A stretch of DNA of 48,119 nucleotides, taken from the NCBI GenBank assembly GCA_030603695.1, contig JAUVXF010000021.1, positions 1 through 48,119 on the forward strand, written 5' to 3'. The notes beneath the pieces are model-generated. The model worked only from the letters and a program-made list of their open reading frames with translations, ran no database searches and had not been told where the DNA came from. Made by a program: the position numbers and the translations under genes. How positions within the stretch are numbered: the stretch's first letter is position 1; every line of letters starts with the position of its first letter. Positions 34,804 to 41,441 of the stretch are shown piece after piece. Source of the stretch: Natronohydrobacter sp. Lineage in GTDB: Bacteria; Pseudomonadota; Alphaproteobacteria; Rhodobacterales; Rhodobacteraceae.

Positions 34804-34832
34804 TCCGGTTTCAAGCTTGCGCCTTGGCCGGA
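34804..34832 (-). other. motif-free spacer hairpin between sRNA units 1 and 2
   Basis: TCCGG / CCGGA outer arms with inner CAAG / CTTG on the minus strand form an imperfect hairpin without the loop motif. It occupies the same relative place as the UUCG hairpin between units 2 and 3. Confidence 0.4.
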
Positions 34833-34840
34833 ATTTGTGG

Positions 34841-34908
34841 CGGTGACCGAGGGAGGAGGAGCGGCCACCGTCGCAATCGGGCCTCCAGGGAGGAGGAGAG
34901 AGGCCCGA
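34841..34908 (-). ncRNA. Cuckoo/CcsR-type sRNA, unit 1 of the array
   Basis: Starts 7 nt after the DUF1127 stop. The first stem-loop (34908-34877) has a perfect 9-bp stem TCGGGCCTC / GAGGCCCGA and loop TCTCCTCCTCCCTG. The second (34870-34841) pairs CGGTGGCCG with CGGTCACCG around CTCCTCCTCCCT. Its single irregular pair is G-U on the minus strand but A-C on the plus strand, which supports minus-strand transcription. The proximity to the gene suggests the sRNAs are cut from the same transcript. Confidence 0.8.
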
Positions 34909-34915
34909 AATCTTG

Positions 34916-35128
34916 TTACTTTCCGTAAGCGGCCTCATAGGCAAGGCGCGAGATCATCGAGCGCGAAATGCCCAGATCATCCAATTCGCGTGTGCTCAGT
35001 TGGCTCAGCTCTGCGTAGGTGCGCTTGAAAACACGGCGGCGAGCCAACATGTCAGACACCCGGCGCACCAATGCGCCAAAGCCGCCATCACCGTGAACGA
35101 TCCGTGCGTTATCTGCTATATGTGCCAT
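34916..35128 (-). CDS. DUF1127 small arginine-rich protein (CcaF1-like)
   Basis: A 70-aa basic protein whose C-terminal 45 residues match DUF1127: RRRVFKRTYAELSQLSTRELDDLGISRSMI. In Rhodobacter sphaeroides the DUF1127 protein CcaF1 is encoded just upstream of the CcsR sRNAs and binds RNA, affecting their maturation. The same neighbourhood here makes an equivalent role likely (inference). The start at 35128 has AAGGTAGAG upstream. It is longer than the minimal 45-50 aa DUF1127 proteins. A candidate stress-type promoter lies about 50-75 nt upstream. Confidence 0.88.
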   Translation of the reverse strand: MAHIADNARIVHGDGGFGALVRRVSDMLARRRVFKRTYAELSQLSTRELDDLGISRSMISRLAYEAAYGK

Positions 35129-35178
35129 CGTTACTCTACCTTGTCTGTGTCGCGGTATGTTTCCCGCTGTTGAGAGGA

Positions 35179-35205
35179 AGATAGCAGTTTGCTGCGCCTG
35201 CACAA
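35179..35205 (-). promoter_or_regulatory. candidate RpoH-type promoter of the DUF1127-sRNA transcript
   Basis: On the minus strand TTGTGC (35205-35200) and CTATCT (35184-35179, as TGCTATCT) have sigma-32-like spacing of 13 nt to the octamer. In R. sphaeroides the homologous locus is under RpoHI/RpoHII. The -35 element keeps only TTG, so the match is partial. Further upstream at 35228-35242 lies ATGCGCC-A-GGCGCAT, a small palindrome of unknown role. Confidence 0.4.
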
Positions 35206-35264
35206 TGCTTGATGCTGCAATGCGGCTATGCGCCAGGCGCATGTTTACCTTAGGTAATTTTGTA

Positions 35265-35300
35265 AATCTTGGCCAATTGGGCAAAAATAAGGCCAAGATT
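35265..35300 (-). terminator. inverted repeat between the HIT gene and DUF1127
   Basis: Perfect 10-bp arms AATCTTGGCC and GGCCAAGATT enclose a 16-nt AT-rich loop, 44 nt after the HIT gene stop and upstream of the DUF1127 promoter region. It may terminate HIT transcription. No long T-run follows, so an operator role is the alternative. Confidence 0.4.
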
Positions 35301-35344
35301 CAAAGCGGTTGCGGAAAATGCGGGCAGTTCACGAAAATGGCATT

Positions 35345-35770
35345 TTAAAGGAGGCTTTTTAAGGTATCTGCAATTTGTGCCATTTCTGCGCCGGGCAGTT
35401 GCGGTGGCGTGCTGAACCCGGCCAACCCGTCATGCAGATAGGCGGCAGATGTCACGTCATGCACATGATGCATAGGCACGACATGGGCATGCGCATGGGC
35501 GACATGAATGCCCGTGTAGAACATCGCCACCCGTTCCACCCCGTAAAGCGGCTTCATCGCCCGCGCGATCCGCTGGGCGCAGGTGGTTATTTTCGTGGCC
35601 AGCGCCTCTGGCACATCCTCAAACCAGACATGGTGCGCCTTGGGAATGACAAGCGCATGCCCCTTGCGGATGGGGTGCAAATCCAGAAAGGCAAGGATGT
35701 GGTCATCCTCGTAAATTTTATGGGCGGGCAGGCTGCCCACAGCGATCTTGCAGAATAGACACTCTCGCAT
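35345..35770 (-). CDS. HIT family nucleotide-binding protein
   Basis: A 141-aa histidine-triad hydrolase/transferase. The N-terminal CLFCKI zinc-type motif and KIYEDD-AFLDLHP are typical of HIT proteins, with GHALVIPK in the middle. The triad is His92-x-His94-x-His96 followed by VVPM. It should hydrolyse AMP-linked substrates; the physiological target is unknown. The start at 35770 (MRECLF) has AAGGA about 9 nt upstream; the frame is open to a TTG at 35794. Confidence 0.9.
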   Translation of the reverse strand: MRECLFCKIAVGSLPAHKIYEDDHILAFLDLHPIRKGHALVIPKAHHVWFEDVPEALATKITTCAQRIARAMKPLYGVERVAMFYTGIHVAHAHAHVVPMHHVHDVTSAAYLHDGLAGFSTPPQLPGAEMAQIADTLKSLL

Positions 35771-35909
35771 TGGGATAATCCTTGTTTTCTGCAACTGTCA
35801 CATAGCCGCAAGCCCGCCGCAATTGGCGCAATAGGGCGGCAGCGTGTTCCCCCTTGTTCTTTGGGCAAAAAAGGCCATGTTTCGGGCGAAAAGTCAGAAA
35901 GGGCAGGGC

Positions 35910-36980
35910 ATGAGCGTAACACGCGAAGAGGTTCTAACGGCATTGGGCGCAATCGGGCTGCCAGATGGCGGCACGCTGGTATCGCGCGATCTGGTGCGCG
36001 CATTGGTAATTGAAGACGGGGCAGTGCGTTTCGTGATTGAAACCGACACCCCCGATGCGGCAAAGGCATTGGCCCCGGTTCGGCAGGCGGCAGAGGCGGC
36101 AGTCGCGGCGCTGGACGGGGTTTCGCGCGTTTCTGTGGCGCTGACAGCCCATGGCCCGGCAGCCAAGCCCAAAGGCCCGGCGCCCGCGCTGAAACTGGGC
36201 CGCCATCCGACAGACCAGCCCGACAAGCAGCGCGTGGCAGGGGTGACGCATATTATTGCGGTCGGGTCTGGCAAAGGGGGCGTGGGCAAATCCACCGTAG
36301 CGTCCAATCTGGCAGTGGCGCTGGCGCGGCATGGGCTGAAGGTGGGCTTGCTGGATGCCGATATCTATGGCCCCAGCCAGCCGCGCATGATGGGGGTGAA
36401 CAGCCGTCCTGCCTCTCCTGATGGCAAAACAATCATTCCGCTTCAGGCGCATGGCGTGACCATGATCTCCATCGGGCTGATGATGAAAGAAGATGACGCG
36501 GTTATCTGGCGCGGCCCGATGCTGATGGGCGCTTTGCAACAATTGCTGACTCAGGTGGAATGGGGGCAGTTGGATGTCCTGATCGTGGATATGCCGCCGG
36601 GCACAGGCGATATTCAGCTGACCCTGTGTTCCAAATTCGATGTGCGCGGCGCGATTGTGGTTTCAACCCCGCAAGATGTGGCGCTTCTGGATGCGCGCAA
36701 GGCGCTGCGCGCGTTTCAGACATTGAAAACCCCGGTTCTGGGATTGATAGAAAATATGTCCACCTTCATTTGCCCCAAATGCGGGCATGAGGAACATATC
36801 TTCGGCGAAGGTGGCGTGCGCGCAGAGGCCGAAAAACAGGGGCTGCCCTTTCTGGGGGAATTGCCGCTAAGCGTGGAGGTGCGTTTGGCCGGGGATGGCG
36901 GCGTGCCTGTGGCCGCAACGGACAGCCCTGTTGCAAAAGCCTATGAGCGGATGGCGGCGCGGCTGATCGACGTTCTGTAA
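35910..36980 (+). CDS. mrp: Mrp/ApbC-type iron-sulfur cluster carrier ATPase
   Basis: A 356-aa P-loop protein that carries and transfers 4Fe-4S clusters. The N-terminal DUF59-like domain (about 1-85) is followed by a linker, the deviant Walker A GSGKGGVGKST with Lys127, MPPGTGDIQLTL, and the cluster-binding CPKC at Cys288 and Cys291. The ATG at 35910 is preferred because it begins the DUF59 domain and has AGGG upstream; the frame is open to 35844. A very strong terminator follows. Confidence 0.93.
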   Translation: MSVTREEVLTALGAIGLPDGGTLVSRDLVRALVIEDGAVRFVIETDTPDAAKALAPVRQAAEAAVAALDGVSRVSVALTAHGPAAKPKGPAPALKLGRHPTDQPDKQRVAGVTHIIAVGSGKGGVGKSTVASNLAVALARHGLKVGLLDADIYGPSQPRMMGVNSRPASPDGKTIIPLQAHGVTMISIGLMMKEDDAVIWRGPMLMGALQQLLTQVEWGQLDVLIVDMPPGTGDIQLTLCSKFDVRGAIVVSTPQDVALLDARKALRAFQTLKTPVLGLIENMSTFICPKCGHEEHIFGEGGVRAEAEKQGLPFLGELPLSVEVRLAGDGGVPVAATDSPVAKAYERMAARLIDVL

Positions 36981-37005
36981 TCTCTGGCACCGGCAGCGTG
37001 CTTTC

Positions 37006-37041
37006 AAATGTGCCATGAGGTTTCATGGCACATTTTTTTTT
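37006..37041 (+). terminator. strong Rho-independent terminator of mrp
   Basis: A perfect 13-bp stem AAATGTGCCATGA / TCATGGCACATTT with loop GGTT, followed by a total of nine T, 25 nt after the mrp stop. Confidence 0.92.
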
Positions 37042-37400
37042 GCCCGAATGGCGCATGGAACCTGATGGAATCCGCCTGAGCATGTGTTCACAAACTGATC
37101 TTGGCCGAATCACTGCGCTGTGATTCGGCGTGTTCGCCGCCTCACAACACTGTTTTCTTGCAAGTTGTGCAGAAGATGCGCCGGAAATCGCCAAATTCGC
37201 GTTGCCAATCTGCAACATTGATCCAGTGGCGCAAATTAAATGGAATCTTATGGGCGAAATCGTAGTGCTGCGCGGGGCGCTGTTCTTTGCGTGTATATCG
37301 GTTGGTTCCATATATGTTCTCACAACATATAGATAAATCAGCGCATTTTTTACTTTATTCTGTAGTGCTCTGGTTGGATTCTGCCGCTGGCTGTGCCCGG
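37042..37400. other. non-coding stretch upstream of the dcw leader
   Basis: About 360 bases, more AT-rich than the surroundings, with no convincing gene. It holds a perfect 10-bp hairpin GCCGAATCAC / GTGATTCGGC at 37104-37129 with a GANTC site in each arm, and an 8-bp palindrome TATATGTT / AACATATA at 37311-37331. GTTCCAT-like words also occur here. The 68-codon open frame at 37130-37336 has no ribosome binding site and is not coding-like. Upstream regulatory DNA for the dcw cluster is the most likely content. Confidence 0.5.
37104..37129. repeat. 10-bp inverted repeat with GANTC sites
   Basis: GCCGAATCAC, a 6-nt loop TGCGCT, and GTGATTCGGC. Each arm contains GANTC, the CcrM methylation site of alphaproteobacteria. 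It could be a hairpin in RNA or a methylation-sensitive DNA site. Confidence 0.5.
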
Positions 37401-37438
37401 AAGTTCCATCTTTTTCCTTGATGACCATAAAGTTCCAT
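37401..37438. promoter_or_regulatory. AAGTTCCAT direct repeats at the expected dcw promoter
   Basis: AAGTTCCAT occurs at 37401-37409 and 37430-37438, start-to-start distance 29 bp (nearly three helical turns). Between them lies CATAAA (37426-37431), a possible -10. This placement suits an operator for a dimeric or oligomeric regulator such as MraZ, but the known MraZ boxes of other phyla differ, so the regulator is not assigned. Confidence 0.35.
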
Positions 37439-37439
37439 G

Positions 37440-37657
37440 GCATTCCAGTATCCAAGATGAACGGGCAGCACGGGGCGCTAAGACCCCACCGAGGCAGAGT
37501 TTCATACAGGCACCCGCAAATCTTGGAATGACATAGATCCGGCGCGCTCGCGAGCAGCATCCCCCTCCCCCAAAGGAGCGAGCGCCAACCGGGCACCCAG
37601 AGATGGGACAGTCGGCGGATCGGGCAGTGGCAGCAGCTCGATCCGCCGTTTTCATTT
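37440..37657 (+). ncRNA. dcw 5' leader with UpsM-like sRNA and internal terminator
   Basis: The region before mraZ folds into several stems: GGGG / CCCC near 37474-37489, a GC hairpin at about 37532-37588 (GGCG-CGCTCG / CGAGCG-CC) whose loop holds a C-rich single strand, and a final 10-bp stem CGGCGGATCG / CGATCCGCCG (37613-37648) followed by TTTTCATTT. In Rhodobacter sphaeroides the dcw leader is long and its 5' part is the abundant sRNA UpsM, ended by such a terminator. Position and size agree here; the 5' end is not determined by sequence. Confidence 0.55.
37613..37657 (+). terminator. Rho-independent terminator inside the dcw leader
   Basis: A 10-bp GC stem with a 16-nt loop and T-rich tail, 37 nt before the mraZ start. 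Transcription of the dcw genes must read through it, which makes it an attenuator or the 3' end of a separate sRNA. A second small hairpin (CGCCCC-GTCA-GGGGCG, 37659-37674) sits just before the mraZ ribosome binding site. Confidence 0.7.
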
Positions 37658-37693
37658 GCGCCCCGTCAGGGGCGAAGCAAGAAGGGCCGCGCA

Positions 37694-38215
37694 GTGGCAC
37701 GCAGGTTCAGAAGCACATACCACCAGAAGGTGGATGCCAAGGGCCGTGTTTCGGTTCCGGCTTCGTTCCGTCGTGTGATTGAACAGGGCGATCCCGATTG
37801 GTCAGAAGGGCAGCGCCCGAATTTCATCATCGTCTCGGGCCTGAAATACCAGAAGCGTCTGGATTGCTTCACCATGGCCGCGATGGAAGTCATTGAGGAT
37901 CGCATTGATCTGATGCAGCCCGGTTCCAAAGAACGCAAGGAAATGGAGCTGACCTATCACGCCAATTCCATAGAGGCGCAGATCGATGAAGATGGGCGTA
38001 TCATCCTGCCGCAAAACCTGCGCGACAAGCTGGATTTGATCCCGGATGAAAAGGCGCGTTTCGTGGGCTTGAATGATCATTTCCAGATCTGGAAAAATGA
38101 AACCTATGAAGGTGTTTACGGCGTGGAAGATGATGCGTTGGATGAAGACAAGGGCGCAGATTATGACCCGCGTGTTCTGTTGCCCGAAGGCCGCGCCCAT
38201 ATAAGAGAGGCGTGA
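37694..38215 (+). CDS. mraZ: transcriptional regulator MraZ
   Basis: A 173-aa protein with two SpoVT/AbrB-like halves: the first has [14 protein letters not shown] (about residues 13-26) and the second has [16 protein letters not shown]. MraZ is the first gene of the dcw cluster and represses its own operon by binding direct repeats upstream of itself. GTG at 37694 is the start, with GAAGGG upstream. The C-terminal tail is longer than in E. coli MraZ, as is usual in alphaproteobacteria. The stop overlaps rsmH by one base. Confidence 0.95.
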   Translation: MARRFRSTYHQKVDAKGRVSVPASFRRVIEQGDPDWSEGQRPNFIIVSGLKYQKRLDCFTMAAMEVIEDRIDLMQPGSKERKEMELTYHANSIEAQIDEDGRIILPQNLRDKLDLIPDEKARFVGLNDHFQIWKNETYEGVYGVEDDALDEDKGADYDPRVLLPEGRAHIREA

Positions 38216-39204
38216 TGCAGGGCGCAGAAGACACCCCGCATATTCCCGTTCTGCTGCGCCCTATCTTGCAGCATCTGGCCCCTATTTCCGGTATCTGGGT
38301 TGATGGCACGCTGGGCGCGGGCGGCTATGCGCGCGCGCTTCTGGAGGCCGGGGCAGAGCAGGTTATCGGCATAGACCGCGACCCTTTGGCGCTGGAGCTG
38401 GCGCAGCGCTGGGCGGCCCCTTACGGCGCGCGCATGCGCCTTGTCGCCGGCAATTTCGCGCAGCTGGATCAGCATGCGGGCGGGCTGGTGGATGGGGTGG
38501 TGCTGGATCTTGGCGTATCGTCCATGCAGCTTGATCTGGCCGAACGCGGGTTTTCCTTTGCCAAAGATGGCCCCTTGGATATGCGCATGTCACAAACGGG
38601 TGTTTCTGCGCGTGATCTGGTCAATCAGGCGGATGAGGCTGTGCTGGCCGATATCCTGTATCACTATGGCGAAGAACGCGCCTCGCGCCGCATTGCGCGC
38701 GCGATTGTGCAGGCCCGCACGCGCGCGCCGATTGACACAACGCTAGAACTTGCCGCCATTGTCAGCGCCTGCCTGCCGCGCCCCAAGCCCGGCCAAAGCC
38801 ACCCGGCCACGCGCAGTTTTCAGGCCTTACGCATCGCCGTGAATGCGGAATTTGATGCCCTCGTGGCCGGGCTGGAGGCCGCAGAGCGCGCCTTGCGTCC
38901 CGGTGGCAAGCTGGCCGTTGTCAGTTTTCATTCGATGGAAGACCGCGTGGTGAAACGCTTTCTGGCCGCGCGTGCGGGGCAGGGGGCGGGCGGCAGCCGC
39001 CACGCGCCCGAACAAGTGGCCATCGCGCCGCGCTTTCGCCTGATCGAAAAACGCGGCCTGAGTGCCGATGCCACGGAACTGGACGAAAACCCGCGCGCGC
39101 GCTCGGCGCGGTTGCGCATGGCGGAACGCACCGATGCTCCCGCAGGCCCTGTGGATCACACGCTTCTGGGTTTGCCAACACTGCCAGCAGACAAGGGAAG
39201 GTAA
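38215..39204 (+). CDS. rsmH: 16S rRNA m4C1402 methyltransferase RsmH (MraW)
   Basis: A 329-aa SAM-dependent methyltransferase acting on C1402 in the ribosomal decoding centre. [10 protein letters not shown] near the N-terminus, [17 protein letters not shown] as motif [11 protein letters not shown], and [16 protein letters not shown] are all signature segments. The insert domain occupies about residues 115-215, and [15 protein letters not shown] follows. TGATG couples it to mraZ; a GTG one codon upstream is possible. FtsL follows after 6 nt. Confidence 0.96.
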   Translation: MQGAEDTPHIPVLLRPILQHLAPISGIWVDGTLGAGGYARALLEAGAEQVIGIDRDPLALELAQRWAAPYGARMRLVAGNFAQLDQHAGGLVDGVVLDLGVSSMQLDLAERGFSFAKDGPLDMRMSQTGVSARDLVNQADEAVLADILYHYGEERASRRIARAIVQARTRAPIDTTLELAAIVSACLPRPKPGQSHPATRSFQALRIAVNAEFDALVAGLEAAERALRPGGKLAVVSFHSMEDRVVKRFLAARAGQGAGGSRHAPEQVAIAPRFRLIEKRGLSADATELDENPRARSARLRMAERTDAPAGPVDHTLLGLPTLPADKGR

Positions 39205-39210
39205 GACAGC

Positions 39211-39585
39211 ATGCGCAGTTTGCTCTATCTATGCACCGCTCTTGCAGTCATTGCCCTGGCGGGATGGGCCTACCGCGAAAACCACCTGACCCAACAGGCC
39301 ATGAACGAGCGCCGCGCGCTGGAACGAGAGATTGCAGCCCTCAGCGAAGCGCTGAGCATCCAGCGCGCCGAATGGGCCTATCTCAACCGCCCCGACAGGT
39401 TGCGCGAATTGGTGGATGTGAATTTTGAACGCCTGAAGCTGATCCCCATCACCGCTGGCCATTTTGGCGATATCGGGCAGGTTGTCTATCCGCTGCCAGA
39501 GGCGCGGGCAGAGTTTCAGGACGGGATAGAAGTATTCGGGGCCATCGAACTTCTGGCAGAAGACATCAACGAGGTGGAGCCATGA
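39211..39585 (+). CDS. ftsL: cell division protein FtsL
   Basis: A 124-aa bitopic membrane protein: a short cytoplasmic end, one membrane segment at about residues 4-20, then a periplasmic coiled coil (about 25-60, rich in Glu, Arg and Leu). FtsL bridges the divisome through FtsB and FtsQ and activates FtsWI. Sequence conservation is low in this family, so the call rests on size, topology and its place between rsmH and ftsI. The stop overlaps ftsI (ATGA). Confidence 0.85.
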   Translation: MRSLLYLCTALAVIALAGWAYRENHLTQQAMNERRALEREIAALSEALSIQRAEWAYLNRPDRLRELVDVNFERLKLIPITAGHFGDIGQVVYPLPEARAEFQDGIEVFGAIELLAEDINEVEP

Positions 39586-41363
39586 TGCGCACACCCCTGC
39601 GGCCTTTGGCCCGCATCCTGAAGGCGCGCGCAGAAGGGGAAAACCCCGATCTGATAGAGCGCGAGAATCGCAGATTGCGCCAAGAAGCACAGCGCGACCG
39701 CGATCGCAGCCGCGCAGAAACACGGCTACTGGCCGTGGCGTTGCTGTTTCTATGCGGCTTTGTCGTGCTGGGGGCGCGCATGGGCCTTTTGGCCGCAACC
39801 GCCCCTTTGGAACTGGCGCGCGGGGTGAATGAGGAAATTTACAGCGCGCGGGCCGATATTGTGGATCGTCACGGGCGGGTGCTGGCCACCAACCTTGCAA
39901 CCCACGGGCTGTATGCCGAAACGCGGCGCATGGTGGAACCCGTGCGCGCCGCTCAAGAGTTGGCGCGGATTTTCCCCGATATTGACGCCGACCGCATGGC
40001 AGAGCGTTTTACCGAACCAAACCGGCGCTTCATCTGGGTGCGCGCGCGCTTGTCGCCCGAAGAAATGCAGCAAGTCCATGAAATCGGCGAGCCGGGCCTT
40101 CTGTTTGCCCCGCGCGACATGCGTCTTTACCCCAATGGCCGCATTGCGGCGCATGTTCTGGGGGGGGCAAGCTTTGGCCAGCAGGGTGTGCGCGCCGCAG
40201 AAGTGATTGGCGTGGCAGGAACGGAACTGTTCTTTGAGGATCGTCTGCGCGATCCGGCCCTTGTGGATCAGCCTTTGAAGCTGTCGCTGGATCTGACAGT
40301 GCAAGCCGCTGTCACCGAAGTTCTGGAAGGCGGGATGCGCATGCTCAATGCACGCGGCGCAACCGCCGTCCTGATGGATGTCTTTACCGGAGAGGTGATT
40401 TCACTGGTCTCTCTGCCGGATTTCGACCCAAACAACCGCCCAGCCCCCCCCACCGAAGGAGAGCCGGCCGATAGCCCGCTCTTTAACCGTGCGGTGCAGG
40501 GCTATTACGAGCTTGGCTCTGTGATGAAAGCCTTCGCTGTGGCGCAAGGGCTGGAAGAGGGCACAGTCACCCCTGACACGATCATAGACATCCGCGGCCC
40601 GCTGACATGGGGGCGCTTTCGCATTCGGGATTTCCGCAATTATGGCCCGCAGCTTTCTGTAAAAGATGTGATGGTCAAATCCTCCAATATTGGCACAGCG
40701 CGGATCATGCAGCCCATCGGGGCCGAGAAGCAGCAGGAATTCTTGCGCAGTTTTGGCTTTCTTGATCCCATGCCGCTGGAAGTGTCAGAGGCGGCGCGCG
40801 CGCGCCCGCTTTTGCCCGCGCGCTGGTCTGATCTGTCGGTGATGACAATATCTTACGGGCATGGGCTGTCTACCAGCCCGCTGGCGCTGGCGGCGGGCTA
40901 TGCCACGCTTGTGAATGGTGGCTACCGCGTTGTGCCCACCTTGGTAAAGCAAGACAGCCCTCAATTGGGGCCTCGCATCATTTCCGAACGCACCTCGCGC
41001 CAGAAAAGGCTGATGCTGCACCAGACAGTGCAGGAAGGCACGGCCTCTTTCGCCCGGATTGCAGGCTATCCCGTGGGGGGCAAGACAGGCTCTGCCGATA
41101 AGCCAAACCCGACTGGCGGTGGCTACAAGAAAGATGCTGTTCTGGCCACCTTCGCCAGTGTCTTTCCTGCGCATGAGCCGCGTTATGTGCTGGTGGTCAC
41201 ATTGGACGAGCCGGTGGATACCACCGGGCCAGAGCCGCGCCGCACTGCGGGCTGGACAGCCGTTCCGGTTTCGGCAGAGATTACGCGCCGCGTCGCCCCG
41301 CTACTCGGCCTGCGCCCGATTTCGCTGGATATGGCCAATGCTACGCTTGCGCAGGGGCAATAA
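39582..41363 (+). CDS. ftsI: septal peptidoglycan transpeptidase FtsI (PBP3)
   Basis: A 593-aa class B penicillin-binding protein. A basic cytoplasmic N-terminus is followed by one membrane segment at about residues 46-68, a pedestal domain, and the transpeptidase domain with the three active-site motifs: SVMK at Ser313-Lys316, SSN at 367-369 and KTG at 501-503. It cross-links septal murein together with FtsW. An ATGA overlap couples it to ftsL, and murE follows after 78 nt. Confidence 0.95.
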   Translation: MMRTPLRPLARILKARAEGENPDLIERENRRLRQEAQRDRDRSRAETRLLAVALLFLCGFVVLGARMGLLAATAPLELARGVNEEIYSARADIVDRHGRVLATNLATHGLYAETRRMVEPVRAAQELARIFPDIDADRMAERFTEPNRRFIWVRARLSPEEMQQVHEIGEPGLLFAPRDMRLYPNGRIAAHVLGGASFGQQGVRAAEVIGVAGTELFFEDRLRDPALVDQPLKLSLDLTVQAAVTEVLEGGMRMLNARGATAVLMDVFTGEVISLVSLPDFDPNNRPAPPTEGEPADSPLFNRAVQGYYELGSVMKAFAVAQGLEEGTVTPDTIIDIRGPLTWGRFRIRDFRNYGPQLSVKDVMVKSSNIGTARIMQPIGAEKQQEFLRSFGFLDPMPLEVSEAARARPLLPARWSDLSVMTISYGHGLSTSPLALAAGYATLVNGGYRVVPTLVKQDSPQLGPRIISERTSRQKRLMLHQTVQEGTASFARIAGYPVGGKTGSADKPNPTGGGYKKDAVLATFASVFPAHEPRYVLVVTLDEPVDTTGPEPRRTAGWTAVPVSAEITRRVAPLLGLRPISLDMANATLAQGQ

Positions 41364-41441
41364 GAGAGAGGGCCATTGATCCGCGCCCTGAAATAAGGAT
41401 AAAGGCGCAGACAATGTGCCATCAGTAAGGGAACCCCGCAG

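Noticed and set aside
34619-34908. Reading the GGGAGGAGGA repeats as a CRISPR array or as multiple ribosome binding sites on the plus strand
   Set aside because: Repeat units are short and lie inside hairpin loops with unrelated complementary flanks, spacing is irregular, no cas genes or start codons follow, and G-U pairs favour the minus-strand RNA.
37130-37336. 68-codon open frame in the gap before mraZ
   Set aside because: No ribosome binding site, unlike local codon use, and it crosses the palindrome at 37311.
37440-37657. RNase P RNA (rnpB) in the structured region before mraZ
   Set aside because: The conserved RNase P core segments are not present and the region is too short.
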